From positions 744,001 through 808,000 of the forward strand of contig NZ_CP038159.1 in the NCBI RefSeq assembly GCF_004526235.1: 64,000 nt of DNA. Direction: 5' to 3'. The notes beneath the pieces are model-generated. The model was given only the letters and a program-made list of their open reading frames with translations. It ran no database searches and was not told where the DNA came from. The stretch is from Sphingobacterium sp. CZ-2 (GTDB lineage Bacteria; Bacteroidota; Bacteroidia; Sphingobacteriales; Sphingobacteriaceae). Both the position numbers and the translations under genes were made by a program. Positions 44,172 through 52,690 of the stretch are shown here, piece by piece; position 1 is the first letter of the stretch; each line of letters opens with the position of its first letter.

Positions 44172-44758
44172 GATCTCAGAGCAAGCAACTTGCTTACATA
44201 TTTACCAATGATATCAAACTCCAAGTTGACCGTAGATCCAACTTCCACCTGATGTAGGTTGGTATGCTCCAGGGTATAGGGGATAATCGCGACAGAAAAT
44301 GAATTCTTTCCAGAATTAACCACTGTTAAACTGATTCCATTAACTGTAATCGAACCTTTTTCCACGGTTACATTTTGTTTCTCCGGATCATATTCAAAAG
44401 TAAACAGGGTACTACCATCCTGGGGTTCGACAGCCACACAGATCGCCGTTTGATCTACATGGCCCTGAACAATATGTCCATCTAAACGACCGCCAATTTG
44501 TGTACAGCGCTCTAAGTTCACCTGATCACCTTCTTTTAACAGGCCAAGCGAACTCTTTTCCAAAGTTTCTTTGATTGCGGTTACTTGGTGAACATCACCT
44601 TCCATACCGACCACTGTTAAACAAACCCCATTGTGGGAAACACTCTGATCGATTTTTAAAGCTGAACTAATAGGGGATTCCACAAAATAATGGATATTGG
44701 ATTGTTCATGTTCTATTTTCGTAACGCGTCCTAAAGTTTCTATGATACCTGTAAACAT
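44168..44758 (-). CDS. ribE: Riboflavin synthase alpha chain
   Basis: This 196-residue protein is made of two lumazine-binding barrels: MFTGIIETLGRV at the start with NGVCLTVVGMEG near 43, and the second repeat QGHVDQTAICV near 99 with SITVNGISLTVVNSG near 136. It dismutates two 6,7-dimethyl-8-ribityllumazine to riboflavin. A minus-strand TAACTTTG (44776-44783) could be the -7 element, with a leader of about 11 bases; no good -33 partner and no FMN riboswitch is seen. Confidence 0.94.
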   Translation of the reverse strand: MFTGIIETLGRVTKIEHEQSNIHYFVESPISSALKIDQSVSHNGVCLTVVGMEGDVHQVTAIKETLEKSSLGLLKEGDQVNLERCTQIGGRLDGHIVQGHVDQTAICVAVEPQDGSTLFTFEYDPEKQNVTVEKGSITVNGISLTVVNSGKNSFSVAIIPYTLEHTNLHQVEVGSTVNLEFDIIGKYVSKLLALRS

Positions 44759-44878
44759 ATATTGATTCTTTGATACAAAGTTAAGATATTATTTTAAGCT
44801 GCCCAGCTTCCAAAACCGAATATTGTTTAGCCATTTAGTTCAGGTTAAAAGCGGATTTTAAAAAAAAATAAAAAAATA

Positions 44879-44910
44879 TTTGCAAAAGTGTAAATTGTAC
44901 ACTATCTTTG
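44879..44910 (+). promoter_or_regulatory. Consensus promoter of candidate sRNA 1, with operator-like dyad
   Basis: TTTG (44879-44882), 20-base spacer, TATCTTTG (44903-44910): ideal match to the Bacteroidota pattern. The spacer ends with GTGTA-AATTG-TACAC (44888-44902), a perfect 5-base-arm dyad abutting the -7 element. Confidence 0.75.
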
Positions 44911-44915
44911 TGTCA

Positions 44916-44982
44916 TCATAATTTAGGTTTATAATTGGTTATTAAAGGTTTTCATTCTCCCCGTTTGAAAACCTTTTTTTTT
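44916..44982 (+). ncRNA. Candidate small RNA 1 (about 65 nt)
   Basis: Start is inferred about 6 bases after TATCTTTG. The RNA contains TTAGGTTTA (44923-44931) and ends in a strong hairpin: AAAGGTTTTC (44944-44953) with GAAAACCTTT (44967-44976), a 13-base loop holding TCTCCCC, then nine T. There is no start codon. The loop CTCCCC could pair with a ribosome-binding or target sequence. No gene follows that could make this an attenuator. Confidence 0.6.
44944..44982 (+). terminator. Terminator of candidate sRNA 1
   Basis: Ten-base perfect stem (44944-44953 / 44967-44976) followed by T9 overlapping the stem end. Confidence 0.88.
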
Positions 44983-45055
44983 GAAATTTAATCTTCTGAT
45001 TTCCAGATAGTTAAAAATTTTAGACCAGAGTACAGAAGCTAATTCCCACAAAACA

Positions 45056-45088
45056 TTTGGATTTATTAATAGAATTTATCTACCTTTG
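45056..45088 (+). promoter_or_regulatory. Consensus promoter of candidate sRNA 2
   Basis: TTTG (45056-45059), 21-base spacer, TACCTTTG (45081-45088). Confidence 0.75.
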
Positions 45089-45093
45089 TCTTA

Positions 45094-45174
45094 GGTTTAG
45101 GTTGATTACCTCATAAAGAGGTTATTTTTTAAAGCTTGAGCGATCGCCCGATTGACTCAAGCTTTATTATTTTT
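45094..45174 (+). ncRNA. Candidate small RNA 2 (about 80 nt)
   Basis: It starts with or just after TTAGGTTTAG (45091-45100), resembling the 5' part of candidate 1. It forms a short hairpin ACCTC/GAGGT (45108-45112 / 45118-45122) followed by TATTTTTT, then a strong hairpin AAAGCTTGAG (45131-45140) with CTCAAGCTTT (45156-45165) and an internal ATCG/CGAT stem, and a T-rich tail. No ATG is present. The first hairpin plus U-tract could itself terminate, giving a shorter form. Confidence 0.6.
45131..45174. terminator. Terminator of candidate sRNA 2
   Basis: Ten-base perfect stem 45131-45140 / 45156-45165; tail ATTATTTTT downstream and a matching A-tract on the other strand (from 45125-45130), so it may also serve nhaA. 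Confidence 0.85.
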
Positions 45175-45266
45175 ACACCATTTCCATAACAATATGCCCG
45201 ACAATTTGTAGCTGTAATTCTACTTTGACGATAGTTGCTGAGAAGAGAATTTTTGAAGGATGCCGA

Positions 45267-46442
45267 CTAGTTGTCTTTCTTTTTGCTGAGCGCTGATAAC
45301 CATAGATAACCCAGAAATCCAGAAATCAAGGAACCAATAAGCACGGCAAATTTAGCCTCTTCAATGAAAACGGGATCTTTAAAGGATAGCATGGAGATAA
45401 AAATGGACATCGTGAACCCAATACCACCCAACATGCCCACACCGATCATATGTTTCCAAGAAGCCAGTTCCGGCAGGTTTGCGATCTTTGATTTTACGCA
45501 TAACCAAGAAGTGAGAAAAATACCAATCGTCTTTCCAAAGAAAAGCCCGAGGATGATTCCCAATCCCAAGGGAGTTGTCAATCCGCTTACCATTTCGCCG
45601 TGAATGGTAATATTGGTATTGACCAAGGCGAACAAAGGTATGATGATGAAGTTAACAGGATTTGCCAGGGCATGTTCTAATTTTTCCAAAGGAGATTCTG
45701 TTGCATCCGGCGTGGTGGGCAAGGTCATGGCAACCAATACACCAGCAATGGTTGCATGGATTCCCGAATGATGGATAAAATACCAGATAAAGACCCCTGG
45801 GATGATATACGCCCAAATACTTTTGACCCCAAAAAAATTAAAGGCCACCAATAGTGCCAATAAGGCACCAGCATACATCAGATAGGTATAATGAAGTTCT
45901 GTGGAATAGAATATAGCAATAACCAAGATGGCCAATAAATCATCCACAATAGCTAAAGCCGCTAGAAAGATCTTTAAACTTGCGGGAACGCGGTTACCTA
46001 ATAGGGTCATGATCGCTAAGGCAAAAGCAATATCGGTAGCCATCGGGATTCCCCAGCCATGAAAAGTGGCTTCCCCTTTATTTAAGACCGAATAGATAAT
46101 GGCAGGAACGATAGCTCCACCAATAGCGGCCAGAATAGGCAGTGCGGCTTTTTTAGGCGAGGACAATTCTCCTTCTACCAATTCCCTTTTGATCTCCAAT
46201 CCAACCAAGAGGAAGAATATAGCCATCAACCCATCGTCAATCCAAGCCTTTACGGAATATTTCAGTTGGATACTTTCGTTCTCGAAACCAAAAGTAGTCT
46301 GCAGGATGTTGTTAAAACCAGAAGCAAGCCCCGTATTGGCTATTATCAAGGATAAAATCACACAGACAAACAATAATATTCCTCCGGAAGTATTGGAGGA
46401 TAGGAACTTCTTGAATACAGTAAGATTGATCAGACTTGACAT
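45267..46442 (-). CDS. nhaA: Na+/H+ antiporter NhaA
   Basis: At 391 residues this is the usual NhaA length, with about twelve transmembrane helices. Conserved points are LFLLVGLEIKRELVEGELSSPKKAALP near 75-100, GWGIPMATDIAFALAIMTLLGNR near 130 and the ion-binding Asp pair in AIVDDLLAILVIA near 165. The C-terminal GGIGFTMSIFIS motif is near 350. It expels sodium in exchange for protons and controls internal pH. No regulator gene is adjacent. Confidence 0.95.
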   Translation of the reverse strand: MSSLINLTVFKKFLSSNTSGGILLFVCVILSLIIANTGLASGFNNILQTTFGFENESIQLKYSVKAWIDDGLMAIFFLLVGLEIKRELVEGELSSPKKAALPILAAIGGAIVPAIIYSVLNKGEATFHGWGIPMATDIAFALAIMTLLGNRVPASLKIFLAALAIVDDLLAILVIAIFYSTELHYTYLMYAGALLALLVAFNFFGVKSIWAYIIPGVFIWYFIHHSGIHATIAGVLVAMTLPTTPDATESPLEKLEHALANPVNFIIIPLFALVNTNITIHGEMVSGLTTPLGLGIILGLFFGKTIGIFLTSWLCVKSKIANLPELASWKHMIGVGMLGGIGFTMSIFISMLSFKDPVFIEEAKFAVLIGSLISGFLGYLWLSALSKKKDN

Positions 46443-46490
46443 TGGATGGTATTGTCGCTAATTCGTATATTGATTTCTAATTCTATTATA

Positions 46491-47807
46491 TTAATTCTTA
46501 TAGCCAAACCACTTGATCAGCTCTTTAAAGCTGGCTTTTTTGCCATACATCAAAATGCCTACGCGATAGATTCGGGCTGCTACCCAAGTGGTGAATATAA
46601 ATCCAGCTACCAATAAAGCAAATGATAAAGCGATCTGCCATACTGGTACCCCAAATGGAACACGGACCAACATGGCAATAGGAGAGGTCAAAGGTATAAA
46701 ACTTAACCAAGTTGCAATGCTTCCGTGCGGATCATTTATCAACACCCCAAAAGAGAGCACATAGGCCAACAGGAGAGGGGCGGTAATAGGCATGGTAAAC
46801 TGATTGGCCTCTGTTTCATTATCGACCGCAGAACCTACTGCAGCAAACAGGGCTGAATAAAGCATATAACCGCCTAAAAAGAACAAGAAGAAACAGGTCA
46901 ATAGCTCAGGAAAATTCACGGAATCCAAAGCACTTCCTAAACTGGCAACCATCGACATATCCTCATTCTCCGGATTGGCATTTTGAGCGGCTTGTTGTTC
47001 CGTTTGGGCAATAAACTCATCCTTGTCGATCAGTGTGGAAGTTGCCAAACTGATCAATCCAAAGCTTAAAATGATCCATAGGATGAATTGGGTAATCCCG
47101 ACCAGACCAATACCAATGATTTTTCCCATCATCAATTGGAAAGGTTTCACCGAGGATATAACCACCTCGACAATCCTATTGGATTTTTCCTCAATAATAC
47201 CACGCATTACCTGAGCGCCATATAAAAAGAGGGAAAGGTAGATCAATACGGACAAGGCCATGGCAATACCCATAGCTATGCGGGTATCACTTTCTTTGGC
47301 TTCGCCCGAATCGGTGATCTCCTTAGCGGAAATCTTGACCGAGCTATCAATGTTCTTGATTTTATCCGGGTCAATATTCAGTTTAGCATATTGGTAATTC
47401 AACATGACCGTTTCCAACTGCTTCTCAATTTCGGATTGCGTATTGATATTGGGCTTTCCGGAGGATAGAAATTCGATTTTCTGGGTTTCGAAGAAATCCT
47501 GAGGGATTATTAATAGACTGGTATTATCCCCTGCATCTTTGACCTTTTTCAATTGAACACCCAATTCATCCGCAGAATGCGTGAAGGTGATGTTTTTATT
47601 GTTCACCAACTCCTTGCCGACCTGGTTGGTGTTGTCCAATACATAGACAATGGCATTGTTGTCTTCAAAGCTTTTTTTCGTCAGATAGAATGCACCTACG
47701 TAGATACCAATAAAAAATAAGGGCACTAAAAAAGTCGTCAATAGAAAAGTTTTCTTTTTAACCCTACTTAAATATTCTCTTTGAATGATTAATATAATCT
47801 TATTCAT
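46491..47807 (-). CDS. ABC-2 type transporter permease (NatB-like)
   Basis: This 438-residue permease starts MNKIILIIQREYLSRVKKKTFLLTTFLVPLFF, typical of the YhaP/NatB family. A large extracytoplasmic domain (about 45-175) lies between helix 1 and the cluster of C-terminal helices (IYLSLFLYGAQVMRGIIEEKSNRIVEVVISSVKPFQLMMGKIIG near 190-235). With the ATPase encoded immediately before it (18-base gap) it forms an exporter, possibly for sodium or a peptide; substrate not evident. Confidence 0.87.
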   Translation of the reverse strand: MNKIILIIQREYLSRVKKKTFLLTTFLVPLFFIGIYVGAFYLTKKSFEDNNAIVYVLDNTNQVGKELVNNKNITFTHSADELGVQLKKVKDAGDNTSLLIIPQDFFETQKIEFLSSGKPNINTQSEIEKQLETVMLNYQYAKLNIDPDKIKNIDSSVKISAKEITDSGEAKESDTRIAMGIAMALSVLIYLSLFLYGAQVMRGIIEEKSNRIVEVVISSVKPFQLMMGKIIGIGLVGITQFILWIILSFGLISLATSTLIDKDEFIAQTEQQAAQNANPENEDMSMVASLGSALDSVNFPELLTCFFLFFLGGYMLYSALFAAVGSAVDNETEANQFTMPITAPLLLAYVLSFGVLINDPHGSIATWLSFIPLTSPIAMLVRVPFGVPVWQIALSFALLVAGFIFTTWVAARIYRVGILMYGKKASFKELIKWFGYKN

Positions 47808-47825
47808 AACTAGGCTCTTGTCTTC

Positions 47826-48737
47826 TTAATAATTAGATGTTACTTTATCAATGAATATCTCATTCATCGTTGGAACGATTTCAAATATTTGATGGATTTC
47901 CATCATCGGGATCAGGTGAAGCAATACGTCATTCAAGTTGATACCAGGATTTAATTGAATCGTCAATTTAGACTCCTCGCCAACTTCATGTTGGATGATC
48001 TCATAGAGGCTGGAATGTTCAAGCAGCGATGTATACTCGGGCTTCAAAACATATTGAATCTTATACGTCTGGTTTTTATATTGATTTTTGATCTGTTTTA
48101 CCGATCCCTCCAAGATCAATTTGGATTTATTGATCAAGGCGATATGGTCGCACAGCATTTCTACAGATTCCATCCGATGGGTTGAATAGATAATAGTAGC
48201 CCCTTTTTTATTCAGTTCCAAGATCTCGTCCTGAATAATCTGGGCATTCACGGGATCAAATCCAGAGAAGGGTTCGTCCAATATGATCAGGTCTGGCTCG
48301 TGCAATACCGTGGCAACAAACTGCACCTTCTGTTGCATTCCCTTACTGAGATCTTCCACTTTCTTATTCCACCAGGATTCAATCTGCAGTTTTTCAAACC
48401 AATATTTAATGCGTTGTTTGGCATCCTGTTTCGAAAGGCCTTTCAATTGGGCTAGATAGATCAACTGTTCGCCGATCTCCATTTTTTTATAGAGGCCTCT
48501 TTCTTCCGGCAGGTAACCAATTCTTCCGATATGTTTGGGAGAAAGGCGTTCGCCATCAAAATAGATTTCACCGGCATCAGGTGCAGTAATCTGATTGATG
48601 ATACGGATCAGTGAGGTCTTTCCGGCACCATTAGGACCTAACAAACCGAAAATCTGTCCTTTAGGGACTATAAATGAAACATCATTTAATGCCGTATGAT
48701 TGGCATACTGCTTCACAATGTGTCGTATATCTAGCAT
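47826..48737 (-). CDS. ABC transporter ATP-binding protein (NatA-like)
   Basis: This 303-residue ABC ATPase has Walker A GLLGPNGAGKTSLI near residue 31, Q-loop GYLPEERGLYKKM near 75 (the ERG form typical of NatA/YhaQ), the signature LSKGMQQKVQFVATVLHEPDLIILDEPFSGFDP near 129-163 and the switch His YSTHRME near 186. A C-terminal DUF4162-type regulatory domain follows. It is partner of the NatB-like permease in a two-gene operon. Confidence 0.92.
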   Translation of the reverse strand: MLDIRHIVKQYANHTALNDVSFIVPKGQIFGLLGPNGAGKTSLIRIINQITAPDAGEIYFDGERLSPKHIGRIGYLPEERGLYKKMEIGEQLIYLAQLKGLSKQDAKQRIKYWFEKLQIESWWNKKVEDLSKGMQQKVQFVATVLHEPDLIILDEPFSGFDPVNAQIIQDEILELNKKGATIIYSTHRMESVEMLCDHIALINKSKLILEGSVKQIKNQYKNQTYKIQYVLKPEYTSLLEHSSLYEIIQHEVGEESKLTIQLNPGINLNDVLLHLIPMMEIHQIFEIVPTMNEIFIDKVTSNY

Positions 48738-48797
48738 CTTGAGGTAATTTGGGCATGAATGTAAATAAATTTTTCTTATTTATTGTACCTTTGTGCC

Positions 48798-49409
48798 ATG
48801 ATCATCAAACAGGCCGAATTTGTAAGTAGCAATACAGAGGTATCAAAACTACCGCTAGCTGATAAACCAGAATATGCGTTTATCGGAAGATCCAATGTAG
48901 GAAAATCCTCGTTGATCAATGCCATTACGGGTCGTAAATACTTGGCAAAAACATCGCAGAAGCCGGGAAAAACCCAACTCATCAACCATTTCATCATCAA
49001 TAACACCTGGTATCTGGTGGATTTGCCGGGATATGGTTTTGCACAGGTTTCCAAAAAAAGCCGGGCAGAATGGGAAAAGTTTATTCGCGCCTACCTAAGA
49101 CACCGTGAAAACCTGCAATGTGTTTTTGTTTTGATCGATAGTAGACATGAACCTCAAAAGATCGATTTGGATTTCTGTTGCTGGTTAGGTGAAGAGGGGA
49201 TTCCATTTATGTTGGTATTCACGAAAGCGGATAAACAGTCTGGCGTAAAATCGGATCAGAACGTGGCGAAATTCCGTCGTGCCTTAAAAAAATGGTTCGA
49301 AGAAATTCCTCCGAATTTCCTGACCTCTGCCGAAACCAAATTAGGTTGCGATAAAGTGCTTCAGGCGATAGATGATGTCAATCAAAATTTTGTATCGCCG
49401 ATTGAGTAA
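48798..49409 (+). CDS. engB: Ribosome biogenesis GTP-binding protein YihA/YsxC (EngB)
   Basis: The ATG at 48798 gives 203 residues; a TTG extension of five codons was dropped. GTPase motifs: G1 GRSNVGKSS at 30-38, G2/G3 region with DLPGYGFAQV near 74, G4 TKADK near 145 and G5 TSAE near 177. It acts in large ribosomal subunit assembly. A TACCTTTG at 48786-48793 lies only 4 bases before the ATG; if used as a promoter the mRNA would be leaderless, so it may be coincidental. The UbiA gene follows after 2 bases. Confidence 0.93.
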   Translation: MIIKQAEFVSSNTEVSKLPLADKPEYAFIGRSNVGKSSLINAITGRKYLAKTSQKPGKTQLINHFIINNTWYLVDLPGYGFAQVSKKSRAEWEKFIRAYLRHRENLQCVFVLIDSRHEPQKIDLDFCCWLGEEGIPFMLVFTKADKQSGVKSDQNVAKFRRALKKWFEEIPPNFLTSAETKLGCDKVLQAIDDVNQNFVSPIE

Positions 49410-49411
49410 TT

Positions 49412-50260
49412 ATGAAGAAATACATGTCGCTCGTGCTTTTTGCACATAGTATTTTCGCTTTACCATTTGCCATCATCGGTTTCTTCTTGGCCATCCACAC
49501 CACAAATTATCAGTTTGAATGGAAATTATTTCTTTTGGTGTTGTTATGTATGGTAACCGCAAGAAATGCCGCCATGGCCTTTAATAGATACCTTGACAGG
49601 GATATCGACGCCCTCAACCCAAGAACAGCGGTTCGGGATATTCCAGCGGGAAGGATTGCACCCAAACAGGCATTACTATTCACCATCATCAATTGTTTGA
49701 TCTTCATGCTGGCCTGTTATTTCATCAATCCGATGTGCTTGATGCTATCACCGGTCGCCCTGTTCGTGATCCTTTTTTATTCTTACATGAAAAGGATTTC
49801 ACCCTTATGCCATATCGTGCTGGGAATAGGCTTGGGCTTGGCACCTGTAGGAGCTTATTTGGCCGTAACAGGACATTTTAATATTGTTCCCATTTTTTAT
49901 GGTTTAGCAGTGCTGACCTGGGTGAGTGGTTTTGACATCATTTATGCTCTACAGGATGAGGAATTTGATAAGGCCAATGGATTGAACTCCATTCCGGCCA
50001 ATTTTGGAGCAAAGAACGCCTTACGGATATCCGAAGTGCTACATATATTATCTTTCATTTTTGTACTATTGCCGATCTGGTTTATGCCTACGGGTATCTT
50101 CTATTATATCGGTGTCGCGTTGTATGGCCTGATGTTGATCTATCAGCATCGCATTGTAAGCCCTACAGACCTCAGTCGGGTAGACCGCGCATTTATGACT
50201 GCTAATGGTATTGCTTCTGTGGTATTTGCTGTTTTTTACTTGGCAGATATCATATTTTAA
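49412..50260 (+). CDS. UbiA family prenyltransferase (MqnP/UbiA-like)
   Basis: This 282-residue integral membrane prenyltransferase has about nine helices and both Mg-pyrophosphate motifs: N58-R-Y-L-D62-R-D-I-D66 in the first and YALQDEEFDKANG near 181 in the second. The 4-hydroxybenzoate polyprenyltransferase-like group in Bacteroidota works in quinone (menaquinone, futalosine-type MqnP) synthesis, but which acceptor is used here cannot be read. It is co-directional with engB and topA. Confidence 0.85.
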   Translation: MKKYMSLVLFAHSIFALPFAIIGFFLAIHTTNYQFEWKLFLLVLLCMVTARNAAMAFNRYLDRDIDALNPRTAVRDIPAGRIAPKQALLFTIINCLIFMLACYFINPMCLMLSPVALFVILFYSYMKRISPLCHIVLGIGLGLAPVGAYLAVTGHFNIVPIFYGLAVLTWVSGFDIIYALQDEEFDKANGLNSIPANFGAKNALRISEVLHILSFIFVLLPIWFMPTGIFYYIGVALYGLMLIYQHRIVSPTDLSRVDRAFMTANGIASVVFAVFYLADIIF

Positions 50261-50309
50261 TTTGCATTCCGTTTTGAAATCGTTTTCTTTGCATGAAATC
50301 TTATAGTAA

Positions 50310-52685
50310 ATGGCGAAAAATCTATTGATAGTTGAGTCTCCAGCGAAAGCAAAAACAATTGAAGGATATTTGGGGAAAGATTTTTTAGTAAAATCAAGTT
50401 ATGGGCATATTCGGGATCTGGTAAAGACCGATGATGCCATCGATACCAATGATAACTTCAAACAGAAATACGAAGTACCTTCTGATAAAAAAGCGATCGT
50501 TTCGGAACTCAAGAAATTAGCTAAAGCAGCAGAAACAGTATGGTTAGCATCCGATGAGGACCGCGAGGGAGAAGCCATTTCCTGGCATTTATATGAAACC
50601 TTGGGTTTAAAGGATGACAACACCAAACGTATTGTTTTTCATGAGATTACAAAGCCAGCTATTCTAAAAGCAATTGAATCACCTCGAAAAATAGACTTTA
50701 ACTTAGTGAATGCGCAACAGGCTAGACGGGTATTGGACCGTTTGGTAGGTTTTGAGCTATCGCCTGTTCTTTGGCGCAAGGTAAAACCTTCACTGTCAGC
50801 AGGTCGTGTTCAATCAGTTGCAGTAAGACTTATTGTAGAAAGAGAGCGTGAAATCAATAGATTTAATGCTGAAGCAAGCTTTAAGGTGGTTGCCATTTTT
50901 AAAACTGGTAAGGGTAAAGAACAATTCAAGGCCGAATTACCTAAGCGTTTCAGCAATTTTGAAGAAGCAAATACCTTTTTGAAAGATTGCGTACAAGCAG
51001 CTTACCAAGTTACCTCTTTAGAAACCAAACCTTCTAAACGCACGCCATCGGCACCTTTTACAACATCGACGCTTCAACAGGAGGCCAGTCGTAAATTAGG
51101 ATTCTCCGTAGCCAGGACCATGCAGGTTGCCCAAAGATTATATGAGGCCGGACGTATAACCTATATGCGTACCGACTCGGTAAACCTATCCGATACGGCG
51201 TTACAGGCGGCACAAGATGAAATTACTAAAGCTTATGGGAACAAATACCATAAGCAGCGACAATATAAAACAAAAGCACAGGGAGCACAAGAGGCTCACG
51301 AAGCGATCAGACCGACCTATTTCAGCGAACATAGCATTGATGGGGATAATTCGGAAAGAAGACTTTACGAATTGATCTGGAAGCGTGCGATTGCCTCACA
51401 AATGAGTGAAGCAGAGTTTGAGAAAACCGTTGCAAACATCGAAGTATCAACACGTTCTGAAGCATTTGTAGCGACTGGAGAGGTGATGAAATTTGATGGT
51501 TTCTTGAAAGTATATTTTGAATCTTCCGACGATGACCAGGAGGATCTGGAAGATGATAATGCAGATAACTCCTTGTTACCTCCATTGACTAAGGGGCAAG
51601 CTTTAACCTTAAAGACCATGCAGGCTACAGAGCGTTTCTCAAGACCTCCAGCGCGCTTTACGGAAGCTTCCTTAGTAAAAAAATTAGAAGAATTAGGTAT
51701 TGGTAGACCTTCTACGTATGCCCCAACCATATCTACCATCCAAAATCGTGGCTACGTCGTTAAAGAGGACCGCGATGGTAAAGAGCGCGTGTATCAAACC
51801 ATTACACTACAGGATGGGGAAATCAGCAGTTTGAGCAAAACAGAGATCACGGGTGCTGAAAGGAATAAAATGTTCCCTACAGATATCGGTGTGCTGGTTA
51901 ATGACTTTTTAGTTCAACATTTTAAAGGTATTGTAGATTACCACTTTACCGCAAAAGTGGAGAAGGAATTCGATGAGATCGCGCAGGGATTCAAAGAATG
52001 GACGGATATGCTCTCCAATTTCTATGGTCCGTTTCATTCGGAGGTGCAGAATACCATTGAAAACGCTGATCGTGCAACGCATGAACGCGAACTTGGTGTT
52101 GACCCGGTTTCAGGAAAACCTATTTCTGTACGTGTGGGAAGATTTGGGCCTTTGGTGCAGATCGGAACTGCAGATGATGAAGAAAAACCACAGTTCGCTT
52201 CTTTACGTAAAGGGCAGATGATCGAAACCATTACCTTGGAAGAGGCGCTGGAATTATTCAAGCTTCCGAAAAAGGTTGGTGAATTTGAGGATAAGGAAAT
52301 GACGGTTGCCATTGGTCGTTTTGGACCATATATCAGGCATAATAGTAGTTTTTATTCTTTACCAAAAGGATTGGATCCGTTGGATGTAGAGGAAGAGCAG
52401 GCGATTCAGATCATTGAAGAAAAACGTCAGAAAGATAAAGATAAGGTGATCCGCGTATTTGAGGAGAATGCAGAGGCAAGAATAGAGAACGGCCGTTGGG
52501 GACCTTTTGTTCGTTTTGGAAAACAGAATCTGAAGATTCCAAAAGGCACGGAAGTAGAGAAAATTACCTATGCTGACGTATTGAAATGGGCGGAAGAAGA
52601 TAGTAAAGGTGGAACTGGTAAAAAAGCAAAAGCGACCAAAACCACTACTAAAACCACTAAAACTAGCAGAGCGAAGAAAAAATAG
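50310..52685 (+). CDS. topA: DNA topoisomerase I
   Basis: This 791-residue type IA topoisomerase has a TOPRIM domain with Glu 9 (LIVESPAKAKTIEGYL) and Asp 82/Asp 84 (ASDEDREGEA), and the catalytic Tyr 285 (GRITYMRTDSV). The C-terminal part has no Cys4 zinc fingers; instead it has repeats GRFGPLVQIG, GRFGPYIRH and GRWGPFVRFG (about 600-755) and a basic Lys/Thr tail. It relaxes negative supercoils, opposing gyrase. An unknown gene and cmk follow closely, probably one operon. Confidence 0.96.
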   Translation: MAKNLLIVESPAKAKTIEGYLGKDFLVKSSYGHIRDLVKTDDAIDTNDNFKQKYEVPSDKKAIVSELKKLAKAAETVWLASDEDREGEAISWHLYETLGLKDDNTKRIVFHEITKPAILKAIESPRKIDFNLVNAQQARRVLDRLVGFELSPVLWRKVKPSLSAGRVQSVAVRLIVEREREINRFNAEASFKVVAIFKTGKGKEQFKAELPKRFSNFEEANTFLKDCVQAAYQVTSLETKPSKRTPSAPFTTSTLQQEASRKLGFSVARTMQVAQRLYEAGRITYMRTDSVNLSDTALQAAQDEITKAYGNKYHKQRQYKTKAQGAQEAHEAIRPTYFSEHSIDGDNSERRLYELIWKRAIASQMSEAEFEKTVANIEVSTRSEAFVATGEVMKFDGFLKVYFESSDDDQEDLEDDNADNSLLPPLTKGQALTLKTMQATERFSRPPARFTEASLVKKLEELGIGRPSTYAPTISTIQNRGYVVKEDRDGKERVYQTITLQDGEISSLSKTEITGAERNKMFPTDIGVLVNDFLVQHFKGIVDYHFTAKVEKEFDEIAQGFKEWTDMLSNFYGPFHSEVQNTIENADRATHERELGVDPVSGKPISVRVGRFGPLVQIGTADDEEKPQFASLRKGQMIETITLEEALELFKLPKKVGEFEDKEMTVAIGRFGPYIRHNSSFYSLPKGLDPLDVEEEQAIQIIEEKRQKDKDKVIRVFEENAEARIENGRWGPFVRFGKQNLKIPKGTEVEKITYADVLKWAEEDSKGGTGKKAKATKTTTKTTKTSRAKKK

Positions 52686-52690
52686 TTCTA

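Larger units (their letters stand above)
44759..45266. other. 508-base intergenic region holding two small transcription cassettes
   Basis: No ORF of coding character is present. The region contains, on the plus strand, promoter-terminator pair one (44879-44982) and promoter-terminator pair two (45056-45174). The first 120 bases probably hold the ribE promoter on the minus strand. The last 90 bases before the nhaA stop show nothing recognisable. Confidence 0.7.

Noticed and set aside
44759..44880. FMN riboswitch upstream of ribE
   Set aside because: No AGGGUGAAAUUCCC-like conserved core in the short leader.
48786..48793. TACCTTTG as engB promoter
   Set aside because: Sits 4 bases from the ATG with no TTTG at the right distance; leaderless transcription is possible but unsupported.
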